From NCBI RefSeq assembly GCF_014041935.1, contig NZ_CP059491.1, forward strand, positions 1,426,001 through 1,490,000: DNA of 64,000 nucleotides, read 5' to 3'. Below are positions 42,155 through 50,316 of the stretch, in pieces. The notes beneath the pieces are model-generated. The model did not search any database, was not told where the DNA came from, and saw only the letters and a list, made by a program, of their open reading frames with translations. A program made the position numbers and the translations under genes. Within the stretch, counting starts at the first letter, position 1. Each line of letters starts with the position of its first letter. This stretch comes from Gordonia jinghuaiqii. GTDB taxonomy: Bacteria; Actinomycetota; Actinomycetes; Mycobacteriales; Mycobacteriaceae.

Positions 42155-42440
42155 TCACAGTCGCTCACGCGCAACGAGTTCCACGGTCACGAGCATGGCG
42201 ATGGAACTGACGGTCAACAGTGCGATCAGCACGAACAGCTGCATGGTGGCCGCCGCCCAGACCGAGGCACCGCCGAGGACATGCCGACGAAGGCGCCCGG
42301 GATGGTGACCAGTCCCACCGACCGCGTCTGATCGAGCCGGGGATGAGCGCACTGGCCGAGGCGGGCGCGCAGATCTCCATTCGCGCTTCCCGCGGGAGCA
42401 GGCCCTGGCGATCACCAGAGCCGGGCCGGAACGAACGACC
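42155..42440 (-). pseudogene. C-terminal remnant of a FetB/UPF0014-type ABC permease, frameshifted
   Basis: On the minus strand two frames together give pieces of the FetB-like permease C-terminus: EARMEICAPASASALIPG in one frame, then GRLRRHVLGGASVWAAATMQLFVLIALLTVSSIAMLVTVELVARERL in another (the parts SVWAAATMQLFVLIALLT and VTVELVARERL are the clearest). At least one frameshift and loss of the N-terminal two thirds are needed to explain it. No intact copy or its ATPase partner is nearby. A run of ten C bases lies just beyond its end at 42129-42138. Confidence 0.65.
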
Positions 42441-42538
42441 GCGTCGCCGAATCCGTTCATCGCCCCAGTTCACCGGGGGAACGGCCGAACGAGAAGGATC
42501 ACGCGGTGCGTGTGCCCCGGTCAGTGCCCCGGGTCAGC

Positions 42539-43279
42539 TCACCAGATCTGCTGCAGAGCGGCGAGCATGTCGTCGCGGATCTCGCTGCGGCAGATCACGA
42601 AGTCGGGCATATAGGGGTGCCGGTTGTTGTAGACGATCTCCGAACCGTCGAGTCGGCTGCAGTGCAGACCCGCCGCGAGCGCGACCCCGACAGGAGCCGC
42701 GTTGTCCCATTCGTACTGTCCGCCCGCATGCACGTAGGCGTCGGCGTCGCCGCGCACGACCGCCATCGCCTTCGCCCCGGCCGACCCGACCGGCACCATC
42801 TGCAGGCCCAACCGGTTGGACACATAGCTCGTCTCATACGAGCCGCCCCACCGCGAGGTGACGAGCCGCCTGGTCAGCTCGCCGGCCGGCTTCTCGACGG
42901 TGTCCGCGCGGAACAATTCACCCGTGGCGGGCAATGACACCGCGGCCTCGGTGACGCTGCCGTTCTCGGTCAGCGCCACGTGCACCGCCCAGTCGGCGGT
43001 GCCGGACGCGAATTCCCTTGTGCCGTCCAGGGGATCGATGATCCACACGCGCTGGGCGGTGGATCTGTCGCCGACGTCGGCGGCCTCCTCGGACAGCACG
43101 GCGTCCCGCGGACGATGTTTACGCAGCACGGTCGAGATCCAGGCCTGGGCGAGGGCATCGCCGACGTCGCCGAGCATGGCGCCGCCGAGCAGGTCGCCAT
43201 GACGTATCCCGAGGAGGACCTCCCCGGCTCCCTGCGCGATCCGGGCAGCCAGTTCGGCGTCGGAAAGTCGGGAAGTCAT
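42539..43279 (-). CDS. cysQ: 3'(2'),5'-bisphosphate nucleotidase, CysQ/inositol monophosphatase family
   Basis: A 246-residue metal-dependent phosphatase. The first metal site is AVLSEEAADVG, the second VWIIDPLDGTREFASG, and the third YEWDNAAPVGVALAAG. This is the lithium-sensitive phosphatase fold; the TREF motif after DPLDG is typical of CysQ rather than inositol monophosphatase. It removes the 3'-phosphate from PAP made during sulfate assimilation. ATG 43279 gives a protein of normal length. It diverges from the Fpg/Nei gene with 25 bases between starts. Confidence 0.85.
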   Translation of the reverse strand: MTSRLSDAELAARIAQGAGEVLLGIRHGDLLGGAMLGDVGDALAQAWISTVLRKHRPRDAVLSEEAADVGDRSTAQRVWIIDPLDGTREFASGTADWAVHVALTENGSVTEAAVSLPATGELFRADTVEKPAGELTRRLVTSRWGGSYETSYVSNRLGLQMVPVGSAGAKAMAVVRGDADAYVHAGGQYEWDNAAPVGVALAAGLHCSRLDGSEIVYNNRHPYMPDFVICRSEIRDDMLAALQQIW

Positions 43280-43304
43280 CTCATTACTAGAGCACACTGG
43301 TGGC

Positions 43305-44195
43305 ATGCCTGAGCTTCCAGAGGTGGCCGCCATCGCCGACTACGTCGACGGCCGGGCGGCCGGACTCCCGATCCGCAGGGTCGACGTCGCGTCGTTGTCG
43401 GTGCTCAAGACCGCCGACCCGCCCTACAGTGCGCTGACCGACCGGATCGTGGAATCCGTTGGGCGCGTCGGCAAATATCTGGTCATCCGCACCATTCCGG
43501 GGTCGGCGGCAACCGCGTCGGAGCCGATGTTGCACCTCGTCATCCACCTGTCGCGGGCCGGCTGGGTCCGATGGAGCGAAGAGCTCTCACCCAAGCCGCT
43601 GCGCCCCGGCGGCAAGAGCCCGATCGCCCTGCGGGTGCACTGCGGACTTCCCGGCGAGGGATTCGACGTCACCGAGGCAGGTACCCAGAAACGTCTCGCG
43701 GTGTGGCTGGTGCGTGACCTCGCCGACGTCGAGCGCATCGCCGGGCTCGGACCCGACGCCCTCGACCTGACGCCGGAGCAGTTCGCGCAGATCCTCGCCG
43801 GCACGACCGGCCGGATCAAGAATGTGCTGACCGACCAGCACACCATCGCCGGGATCGGCAACGCCTACTCCGACGAGATCCTGCACACCGCCCGGCTCTC
43901 GCCGTTCGCGTCGTCGAAAACCCTGAAGGCCGACCAGGTCGAGACGCTCTACGACGCCGTGCGCGCGGTACTCACCGATGCGACCGGGCGCCTCGAAGGT
44001 CAGGCGGTCGCCCGACTCAAATCGGAGAAACGCACCGGACTCCGCGTCCACGCCCGCACCGGCCTGCCGTGCCCGGTGTGCGGGGACACCGTCCGCGAGG
44101 TGTCCTTCGCCGATCGGTCGTTCCAGTACTGCGCCACCTGCCAGACCGGCGGCAAGGTGCTCGCCGATCGTCGCATGTCGCGCCTGCTGAAATGA
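43305..44195 (+). CDS. Fpg/Nei family DNA glycosylase
   Basis: A 296-residue DNA-formamidopyrimidine glycosylase family protein starting MPELPEV, so proline 2 is available as the nucleophile. Further marks are VGRVGKYLVIR, the helix-two-turn-helix DQHTIAGIGNAYSDEILHTARLSPF (in abutting parts) and a zinc finger with C256, C259, C276 and C279. It excises oxidised bases and nicks the abasic site. Length and sequence suggest the actinobacterial Nei2/Fpg2 branch rather than canonical MutM. The response-regulator gene follows 6 bases later. Confidence 0.85.
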   Translation: MPELPEVAAIADYVDGRAAGLPIRRVDVASLSVLKTADPPYSALTDRIVESVGRVGKYLVIRTIPGSAATASEPMLHLVIHLSRAGWVRWSEELSPKPLRPGGKSPIALRVHCGLPGEGFDVTEAGTQKRLAVWLVRDLADVERIAGLGPDALDLTPEQFAQILAGTTGRIKNVLTDQHTIAGIGNAYSDEILHTARLSPFASSKTLKADQVETLYDAVRAVLTDATGRLEGQAVARLKSEKRTGLRVHARTGLPCPVCGDTVREVSFADRSFQYCATCQTGGKVLADRRMSRLLK

Positions 44196-44201
44196 GCGAC
44201 C

Positions 44202-44867
44202 GTGCATGCCCTCGTCATCGACGATGACCTCCGCGCGGCGGAGGCGGTCCGCCGCCTGCTCGTCGACGACGGCTGGGCGGTGACAGCGGCGCACGACGGC
44301 CCGGACGGGTTGTGGCGCGCCACCGAGGGTCACTACGACGTCATCCTGCTGGACATGGTGGCGCCGGAGACGACCGGGAACCGGGTGTTGCAGAGCCTGC
44401 GCGAACGCGCTGTCTGGACGCCGGTACTGATGTTGAGCGCCACGGGCGGAGACGACGACGAGGTATACGCACTCGACAGCGGCGCCGACGACTACCTGGT
44501 GAAACCGATCTCCGGGGCCGTGCTGAGGGCGCGACTGCGGGCGTTGCTGCGACGCGGGGCACCGGAACGGCCCGCGACCCTGCGGGTCGGCGATCTCTCC
44601 CTCGATCCCGCCGAGCACCTCGTGCGGCGGGGCGAGACACCCATCAGCCTCACCCCGCGCGAGTACGCGGTGCTCGAATGTCTCATCCGCCACGCGGGCA
44701 CCGTCGTCTCCAAGTCCACGATCCTGCACTCGGTGTGGGACGAGAACTACGAGGGTGATCCCAACATCATCGAGGTGTACGTCGGCTGTCTGCGCAAGCG
44801 CATCGACCAGCCGTTCGGGGTCCGCAGCATCGAGACCGTTCGGGGTGCGGGCTACCGCATCCGCTGA
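44202..44867 (+). CDS. OmpR-family response regulator without adjacent kinase
   Basis: A 221-residue response regulator. The receiver domain has the acidic triad DDD at residues 7-9, phospho-acceptor D51 in ILLDMVAPETTG, the switch region LMLSATGGDDD and the lysine in DDYLVKPIS. The C-terminal winged helix ends GVRSIETVRGAGYRIR, as in OmpR/PhoB. No histidine kinase lies on either side: the upstream gene is a DNA glycosylase, the downstream one a TPP enzyme 61 bases away on the same strand. It may control that operon. GTG 44202 is the only reasonable start. Confidence 0.88.
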   Translation: MHALVIDDDLRAAEAVRRLLVDDGWAVTAAHDGPDGLWRATEGHYDVILLDMVAPETTGNRVLQSLRERAVWTPVLMLSATGGDDDEVYALDSGADDYLVKPISGAVLRARLRALLRRGAPERPATLRVGDLSLDPAEHLVRRGETPISLTPREYAVLECLIRHAGTVVSKSTILHSVWDENYEGDPNIIEVYVGCLRKRIDQPFGVRSIETVRGAGYRIR

Positions 44868-44928
44868 CCGACCGACGCCCGCGGACGCCTTCAGCGCTCC
44901 TTCAGGTTCACCGTCGCAGAGTTGGTGT

Positions 44929-46710
44929 ATGGCTGTGACGGCGGGTTCGGTCCGGACGCCCACTTTGTCCGAAAAGAGTGGCGCCGCTGTGCCGACGGTC
45001 GCGGATCACATTGTCGGCGAACTCATCGCGGCCTCGATGACCACCGCGTTCGGCGTGCACGGCGCCAACATCGAGGACCTCTACGACGCCGCGATCCGCG
45101 CGTCGGGGATGACGGCCGTCGTCGCCAAGCACGAGTTCGCCGCCGGGGCGATGGCCGACGGCGCCGCGCGCATCACCGGCATCCCGGGGGTGGTGCTGAC
45201 GACCTCGGGCGGCGGCGCGATGAACGTCGTGCCCGCGCTGGCCGAGGCATACGACAGTCGCGTGCCCGTGCTCGCACTGATCGGCACCGCCCCGTCCGCG
45301 CTGGTCGGTCGGGGAGCGTTCCAGGACATGCTCTGCCCGCCGGACACCGTCGACGTCGCCGGGTTGATGTCGGCCGTCACCGGATCGTGTTCGGTGGTCG
45401 GGCACGCCGGCGAGGTGCCCGTGGCGCTCGCGACGGCGTTCGCGACCTTGCGCCGTGGTCTGCCGGCCGCGGTGTTGCTTCCCAAGGACGTACAGTCCGC
45501 GGCCTTTCCCGGCCGGCCGCGGCCTCCTCCGCCCGGGTGGGCGTCGGGGGGTGGCGCGCCCGTCCCCGGGACGGCCCTCGACACCGTCGCCGACGAGCTG
45601 TGTGACATCGTCGAATCCGGTGGCGCAACCGTCATCTGGGTGGGCGCCGAGGCGTCGGTGGCCGGTGTCGGGCCGCAGGTCGATGACCTCGCCTGCGCGC
45701 TCGGGGCAGTCGTCGTCGCAGCACCGGGAGGTCGTGACATCCTCACCGACGCGGACGGTTTCGCGGGTGTCACCGGGGTCATGGGTCATCCGTCGGCACA
45801 TCGCGCCATCGCGGAGTCGACCGCATGTCTGGTGCTCGGGTGCCGCCTGACGATGACCGACCGGGGCGGCCTCGACGACACGCTTCCACGACTTCGGCTG
45901 ACCCACCTCGGTTCCGAGCCGCCGCGCATGCCGGGCCAGGTAGACCACGTGCCGTGCACCGACCTGCGGGCGGGTGTGGCACGACTGACCGACGGCATCC
46001 GGCGACGCCTCGGCGCCGGCGCCCGGCAGCGCGAGCCGGTCGACGTGACCCATCTGGCCGTGCCGCCACGCCCGTCCGGACCGGACATACGCACGCCGGA
46101 CATACGCACGCCGGACATACGCACGCCGGACATGCGCACCGTCGTCGAGTCGATCGGGGCCGCGCTGCCCCCGGACACCACGGTTTTCGCCGACGCCGGA
46201 AATGCCGGTGCCGCAGCCATTCACCACCTTCCCTTCGGGCACGGCCGATTCGTCGTGGCGCTGGGCATGGGCGGTATGGGATACGCCCTGGCGGCCGGCG
46301 TCGGCAACGCCATCCGCTCGCTGGCCGACCCGGAACGCTCGCGCACCGTCGTCATCGCCGGCGACGGGGCGTTCTTCATGCACGGGATGGAGATCCACAC
46401 CGCGGTCGAGCACTCGGCACCGGTCACGGTCGTCCTCCTGAACAACAACGCACACGCGATGTGCATCACCCGGGAACACGCCTTCTTCCCGAAGACGCCC
46501 AGCATCAACAGATTCCGGCCCACCGATCTCGCCGGCGGATTGGCGGCCATGTTCGACGGACTGGCCGTGGCCCGCGCATCCGACCCCGCCTCGGTGCGGG
46601 CCGCCGCCGCCGACCTGCTCTCCCGGTCCGGTCCCAACTGCCTTGTCGTGGACGTCGATCCCGACGAGATCCCACCGTTCGCCCCACTCATCCCGAAAGG
46701 ATCGCCATGA
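44929..46710 (+). CDS. Thiamine-diphosphate-dependent enzyme (acetolactate synthase-like), first gene of a four-gene operon
   Basis: A 593-residue three-domain ThDP enzyme. E69 in VAKHEFAAGAMADGAARITG is the cofactor-activating glutamate, and the Mg-ThDP motif starts GDG at 478-480 and ends NNN at 505-507 (GDGAFFMHGMEIHTAVEHSA, then VVLLNNN). Middle-domain ridge residues around VVVAAPGGRDIL lack clear FAD-binding features. It probably decarboxylates a 2-oxo acid and joins or transfers the two-carbon or larger unit. Odd features are a proline-rich loop after residue 200 and a 15-bp repeat coding PDIRT four times near residue 390. The next three genes overlap in a chain of ATGA junctions. Confidence 0.8.
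   Translation: MAVTAGSVRTPTLSEKSGAAVPTVADHIVGELIAASMTTAFGVHGANIEDLYDAAIRASGMTAVVAKHEFAAGAMADGAARITGIPGVVLTTSGGGAMNVVPALAEAYDSRVPVLALIGTAPSALVGRGAFQDMLCPPDTVDVAGLMSAVTGSCSVVGHAGEVPVALATAFATLRRGLPAAVLLPKDVQSAAFPGRPRPPPPGWASGGGAPVPGTALDTVADELCDIVESGGATVIWVGAEASVAGVGPQVDDLACALGAVVVAAPGGRDILTDADGFAGVTGVMGHPSAHRAIAESTACLVLGCRLTMTDRGGLDDTLPRLRLTHLGSEPPRMPGQVDHVPCTDLRAGVARLTDGIRRRLGAGARQREPVDVTHLAVPPRPSGPDIRTPDIRTPDIRTPDMRTVVESIGAALPPDTTVFADAGNAGAAAIHHLPFGHGRFVVALGMGGMGYALAAGVGNAIRSLADPERSRTVVIAGDGAFFMHGMEIHTAVEHSAPVTVVLLNNNAHAMCITREHAFFPKTPSINRFRPTDLAGGLAAMFDGLAVARASDPASVRAAAADLLSRSGPNCLVVDVDPDEIPPFAPLIPKGSP
46081..46139 (+). repeat. 15-bp in-frame tandem repeat, four copies
   Basis: CCGGACATACGCACG is repeated three times and a fourth copy carries ATG for ATA. 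It codes PDIRT x3 then PDMRT at the linker before the C-terminal ThDP domain. The near identity of the copies suggests recent expansion. Confidence 0.85.
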
Positions 46711-47372
46711 CAGCAGTACAGCCCGTCCTCGCCGACCTCGGCGAGGAGGCCATGACCCTGGCCGGTCTGGTCCGCATCGAGTCTCACCCGCGCCCGATCG
46801 CGACACCCCTCATACTGGACAGGCTGCGGTCGGTCTATCCCCACGACCAGCTCTACGGCGAGTTCTGCCCGGTACAGGGATACGTCGACGCTCCACCCCG
46901 GGAGCTGTTCGACTGGCTGTCGGACACGCGATCGCTCGCTGAATGGACATACAGTCTCCGGGATCTGACCGAGACCGGGGAACCGGGCCTGTGGGTCGGG
47001 GAGGATCGGCTCGGGGCCGACACCAAGATTTACGCTCGCACGGTCGCCAATCCCGATGCGATGACCGTGGATTACCACTGCGCATGGGATCAGGGTCGCC
47101 ACCTGTGGATGATCTATCTGATGCGGGTCGTCGACGCGCAGGTGGTGTTCGACCGACCCGGTTCGGTTGTCCTCTGGGTGAACTGCCATCACCCGTTCTA
47201 CGACGAGAACCCTTTCCCGGAGAGCGCCCCGCCCGACCGTCCGGTATGGGTGGGGGATTTCTGGGAGACGTTCGCGCCCGGACATCAGATCGAACTCGAC
47301 AACCTCACCGCCATCGCCGAATACCGGCATCACAACGGTCTTCCCCTCACCCCCGATTGGATGCGGTCATGA
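46707..47372 (+). CDS. SRPBCC family protein, cyclase/aromatase-like, second gene of the operon
   Basis: A 221-residue protein. After about 45 residues of lead sequence (MTAVQPVLADLGEEAMTLAG and following) a START-fold region begins at YGEFCPVQGYVDAPPRELFDWL, with LAEWTYSLRDLTE and later HLWMIYLMRVVDAQVVFDRPG. Polyketide cyclase/dehydrase relatives use this fold to hold reactive intermediates. ATG 46707 overlaps the ThDP-enzyme stop as ATGA, and AAAGGA lies 6 bases upstream. It is the only non-enzyme-like member of the operon and may be a cyclase or carrier. Exact role unknown. Confidence 0.7.
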   Translation: MTAVQPVLADLGEEAMTLAGLVRIESHPRPIATPLILDRLRSVYPHDQLYGEFCPVQGYVDAPPRELFDWLSDTRSLAEWTYSLRDLTETGEPGLWVGEDRLGADTKIYARTVANPDAMTVDYHCAWDQGRHLWMIYLMRVVDAQVVFDRPGSVVLWVNCHHPFYDENPFPESAPPDRPVWVGDFWETFAPGHQIELDNLTAIAEYRHHNGLPLTPDWMRS

Positions 47373-48394
47373 CACCCACGCGGATCAACCTGATCGACGT
47401 CGCCACGTACCTACCCGAGAATCGCGTGACCGCAGCGTATTACGCGCAGTTCGCCGAGGACGACACACTCGCGGACAATGTGATGTTCCGTGCCCCGGCG
47501 TTCCGTCGACATGCGGCCGACGGGGAGACGTCGGCAGACATGATGATCTCTGCCGCGCGTGGGCTGTTCGAGCGGCACGGCGACGACTACCTCGACGACG
47601 TCGATGTGGTCCTCACCCACAGTCAGCTGCCCGAGGTACCCGTGCGCGGTTGCGGCGGGGAGTTGGCCTATCGTCTCGGCATCCGGCCCACGACGGTCCT
47701 CGACGTGCACAACGGCGGATGCGCCGCGTTCATCCACATGATCGATATCGCTGCGGCGCTGCTGCGGGCCAGGGGAGGACGCAAGGCGGTGCTCGGGCTG
47801 GCGCAGAACAGTGCGGGTCAGGCGTTCACCCAGGAGCAGGTCCGCGGCAAGGCACAGGCCGCCATCCCGGGCGATGGCGCGGCAATGGCCGTGGTCACCG
47901 TCGACGACGAGAACGGAAGCCCGATCGTGGGATTGCGATGCCATTCCTTCGGGCAGTACTCCGGCGATATGACCGGGGTTTCCGACCCGCCGCGCAAGTA
48001 CTGGGAGGCGGGACCCGGCCAGCTGCACATCGGGTTCACCGAGTCCAAGATCGCGAAGGTGCTGGCGCGGGGCAACCGGATGGTGCCCGAGGTCGCGATC
48101 GAGGTGGCCGACGAGATCGGCGTCGCGCCGTCGGACCTCGACTGGCTGGTGACCAACCAGCCGAGCCGTATCTTCCTGCGCAACTGGCGTGAGGCGCTGG
48201 AACTCCCGGAAAGTCATCACCCCGACACCTTCGACGAGTACGGCAACCTGTTCGCCGTCGGGATCCCGGTCACCCTCGACGACGCCGTCAACGATGGGCG
48301 CATCGGCGAGGGCGACATCGTGATGACCGCCGCCTTCGCGCATGCCGGCGACTTCGCCGCCGCCGCAGCGCTGAGATGGGGCGGACGGCCATGA
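47369..48394 (+). CDS. KAS III-like (3-oxoacyl-ACP synthase III family) protein, third gene of the operon
   Basis: A 341-residue thiolase-fold enzyme. The nucleophile is C118 in VLDVHNGGCAAFIHMIDIAAAL (two abutting parts), and the C-terminal asparagine is N293 in EYGNLFAVGIP. The middle catalytic position, usually His in PHQAN of FabH, reads TNQPSR here, so N263 replaces the histidine. Loss of that His usually impairs decarboxylating condensation but can leave acyl transfer. This points to an acyltransferase-type KAS III rather than a fatty-acid initiator. ATG 47369 overlaps the preceding stop as ATGA. Substrates would be an acyl-thioester and the product of the ThDP enzyme; this is inference. 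Confidence 0.78.
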   Translation: MTPTRINLIDVATYLPENRVTAAYYAQFAEDDTLADNVMFRAPAFRRHAADGETSADMMISAARGLFERHGDDYLDDVDVVLTHSQLPEVPVRGCGGELAYRLGIRPTTVLDVHNGGCAAFIHMIDIAAALLRARGGRKAVLGLAQNSAGQAFTQEQVRGKAQAAIPGDGAAMAVVTVDDENGSPIVGLRCHSFGQYSGDMTGVSDPPRKYWEAGPGQLHIGFTESKIAKVLARGNRMVPEVAIEVADEIGVAPSDLDWLVTNQPSRIFLRNWREALELPESHHPDTFDEYGNLFAVGIPVTLDDAVNDGRIGEGDIVMTAAFAHAGDFAAAAALRWGGRP

Positions 48395-49428
48395 GTCCGC
48401 CGGGCGGCCCTGGGGAGCGGGGGTGGACCGACGTCCGGCTCGACCTCAACGAGTCGGCCTACGCGCCGCTGCCGTCGGTGGCGGCGGCGATGCGGGCCGC
48501 CGTCCTCGAGTCCCACCGGTATCCCGAGTTCCGGCCGGAACACACCCGTGCGCACATCGCCGCCCACGTGGACGTCCCGGCCGGGGCGGTCACGGTCGGG
48601 CCGGGCGCCACCGGGGTGGCGCTGGCGGTGCTGCAGTGTGCGTTCCGTCGTGCCCTCGCGGCAGGAACCACCACACCGGCTCTGGTCACCTCGACACCCA
48701 CCTTCGACGGTTACCCGATCCTCGCGAGGATGCTCGGGATGCGGATGGACACGGTCGATCTCGCCGACGACGGCACCGTCGACCTCGATCGTGTGCGTGC
48801 CGCGATCACCTCCGACACCGCGGTGGTGGTGATCTGCTCGCCACACAACCCGACCGGCTCGGTGGTGGACGAAGCCGACCTCGACCGGTTCCTCGCCGAG
48901 GTCCCGTCGCACGTGCTGACCGTTGTCGACGAGGCGTACGTCGAATTCGCCGAGGAACCTCCGGACCTGCGGCGGCTGATCCGGCACCGTGGCGTCGTGG
49001 TCCTGCGGACGTTCTCCAAGGCCTACGGACTGGCCTCCCTCCGCGTCGGGTACGGGATCGGGCCCGCGGAGGTGATCGCCGCCCTGCGCGGCCACGAGGT
49101 GCCGTTCGCGGTCGGGGGGATCGCGATGGCGGCCGTACCCGTCGCGCTCGACGCCGAAGACGAACTCGCCCAGCGGGTCCGGTCGATGAGGATCGAGCGG
49201 GACCGGATGGCCGGCATCCTCGGCACGATCGGATGCCCGGTCCTGCCGAGCCACGCCAACTTCCTGTTCCTCCCCGGGCCCGACGGTGTGGCCGTCGGCC
49301 GGATGCTGCGCGGTTGCGGTGTGGCCGTCAAGCAGTGCGGTGCGGCCGGCACGCGGATCACCGTGGGTGACCGTGCGGGTACCGACCGCCTCGTCGGTGC
49401 GCTACGCCTCGTGTCGCAGTCCGCGTAG
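48391..49428 (+). CDS. HisC-like class I/II aminotransferase, fourth gene of the operon
   Basis: A 345-residue PLP enzyme of the histidinol-phosphate/aromatic aminotransferase group. LDLNESAYAPLPSVAAAM is the N-terminal signature, VVVICSPHNPTGSVV and VVDEAYVEF the cofactor-binding strands, and K210 in RTFSKAYGLASLRVGYG the Schiff-base lysine. It transfers an amino group to a keto product, perhaps that made by the two preceding enzymes. ATG 48391 overlaps the KAS III-like stop as ATGA. Its own stop TAG lies inside the first unit of a 24-bp tandem repeat. The true hisC is normally in the his operon, so a separate role is likely. Confidence 0.82.
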   Translation: MSPPGGPGERGWTDVRLDLNESAYAPLPSVAAAMRAAVLESHRYPEFRPEHTRAHIAAHVDVPAGAVTVGPGATGVALAVLQCAFRRALAAGTTTPALVTSTPTFDGYPILARMLGMRMDTVDLADDGTVDLDRVRAAITSDTAVVVICSPHNPTGSVVDEADLDRFLAEVPSHVLTVVDEAYVEFAEEPPDLRRLIRHRGVVVLRTFSKAYGLASLRVGYGIGPAEVIAALRGHEVPFAVGGIAMAAVPVALDAEDELAQRVRSMRIERDRMAGILGTIGCPVLPSHANFLFLPGPDGVAVGRMLRGCGVAVKQCGAAGTRITVGDRAGTDRLVGALRLVSQSA

Positions 49429-49500
49429 CGGCAGATGTCGCAGTCCGCGTAGCGGCTTGTGTGGCAGTCCGCGTAGCGGCTGATGTGGCAGTCCGCGTGG
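49415..49500. repeat. 24-bp tandem repeat, about 3.6 copies, spanning a stop codon
   Basis: Units at 49415-49438, 49439-49462, 49463-49486 and a partial one at 49487-49500 share GCAGTCCGCGTAGCGGC. The TAG in unit 1 is the stop of the aminotransferase gene, and each full unit repeats that TAG. The array fills most of the gap before the next promoter. Confidence 0.85.
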
Positions 49501-49509
49501 TCGAGTCGG

Positions 49510-49515
49510 TAGGTT
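49510..49515 (+). promoter_or_regulatory. Predicted -10 hexamer TAGGTT of a leaderless promoter
   Basis: TAGGTT fits TANNNT and ends 6 bases before GTG 49522. The SDR gene thus has its own promoter and is not simply the fifth gene of the upstream operon. Confidence 0.45.
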
Positions 49516-49521
49516 CGACCC

Positions 49522-50271
49522 GTGACGGCGACGACTCGGCAGAAGATCCTCATCACCGGTGCCAGCTCGGGGCTCGGGGCGGGCATGGCCCGACGATTCG
49601 CCGCGCAGGGGCGTTCGGTGGCTCTCGCCGCCCGGCGGCTGGAGAACCTCCGGACACTGGCCGACGAGATCCGGCCGTCGGCCGCGCAGGTCGCGCTCGC
49701 GCAGCTCGATGTCACCGACGTCGGCGCCGTGCCGGTGGTGTTCGGGCAGCTCGCAGATGAACTCGGCGGTCTCGACCGCGTGATCGTCAACGCAGGTCTC
49801 GGGAAGGGCGCGCCGATCGGAACGGGCAAGGCGGCGGCCAACATCGAGACCGTACAGACCAATCTCGTCGGTGCGCTGGCCCAGGCCGAAGCTGCGCTCG
49901 AGATCTTCCGCGCCCAGAATGCCGGGCATCTCGTGCTGGTCAGTTCCATCTCGGGGGTGCGTGGAATGCCCAGGGCGCAGGCCGCGTACTCGGCGTCGAA
50001 AGCGGGTCTCACCGCGCTCGGGCAGGGACTTCAGGCCGAGTTCGCGAACTCGCCGATCACGGTGTCGATCGTGGCGCCGGGGTACATCGAGACCGACATC
50101 AACCGCGGGGTCAAGACCTCGCTCATGGTCGACACCGACAAGGGCGTCGACGCGATGGTGAAGGCCATCGAGGCGGAGAAGTCCTGGGCGCCGGTGCCGG
50201 CGTGGCCGTGGACTCCGATCGCGGCTGCGCTCAAGTACCTGCCGGCGTCGGTCAGCCGCCGCTTTGTCTGA
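49522..50271 (+). CDS. SDR family oxidoreductase
   Basis: A 249-residue classical SDR: ILITGASSGLGAGMARRF for the nucleotide, DRVIVNAGLGKGAPI in place of NNAG, LVLVSSISGVRGMP for the serine and AAYSASKAGLTALGQGL for Tyr-x3-Lys. It is close to SDRs annotated as acyl or keto reductases, but substrate is unknown. Its stop TGA is contained in the first unit of a 14-bp tandem repeat. It has its own leaderless promoter, although it lies only 93 bases after the four-gene biosynthetic operon and could still serve that pathway. Confidence 0.85.
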   Translation: MTATTRQKILITGASSGLGAGMARRFAAQGRSVALAARRLENLRTLADEIRPSAAQVALAQLDVTDVGAVPVVFGQLADELGGLDRVIVNAGLGKGAPIGTGKAAANIETVQTNLVGALAQAEAALEIFRAQNAGHLVLVSSISGVRGMPRAQAAYSASKAGLTALGQGLQAEFANSPITVSIVAPGYIETDINRGVKTSLMVDTDKGVDAMVKAIEAEKSWAPVPAWPWTPIAAALKYLPASVSRRFV

Positions 50272-50316
50272 ACCGCTTTGTCTGAACCGCTTTGTCTGAA
50301 CCGACTAGTCTGAACT
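50261..50316. repeat. 14-bp tandem repeat, about four copies, spanning a stop codon
   Basis: GCTTTGTCTGAACC occurs at 50261-50274, 50275-50288 and 50289-50302, with a degenerate copy GACTAGTCTGAACT at 50303-50316. The TGA in unit 1 is the SDR stop. The TTG that could start the next gene lies in unit 3. Confidence 0.85.

Noticed and set aside
49522..50271. SDR gene as fifth member of the ThDP/KAS III operon
   Set aside because: It is separated by a 24-bp repeat array and has its own leaderless promoter; shared function remains possible but cotranscription is not supported.
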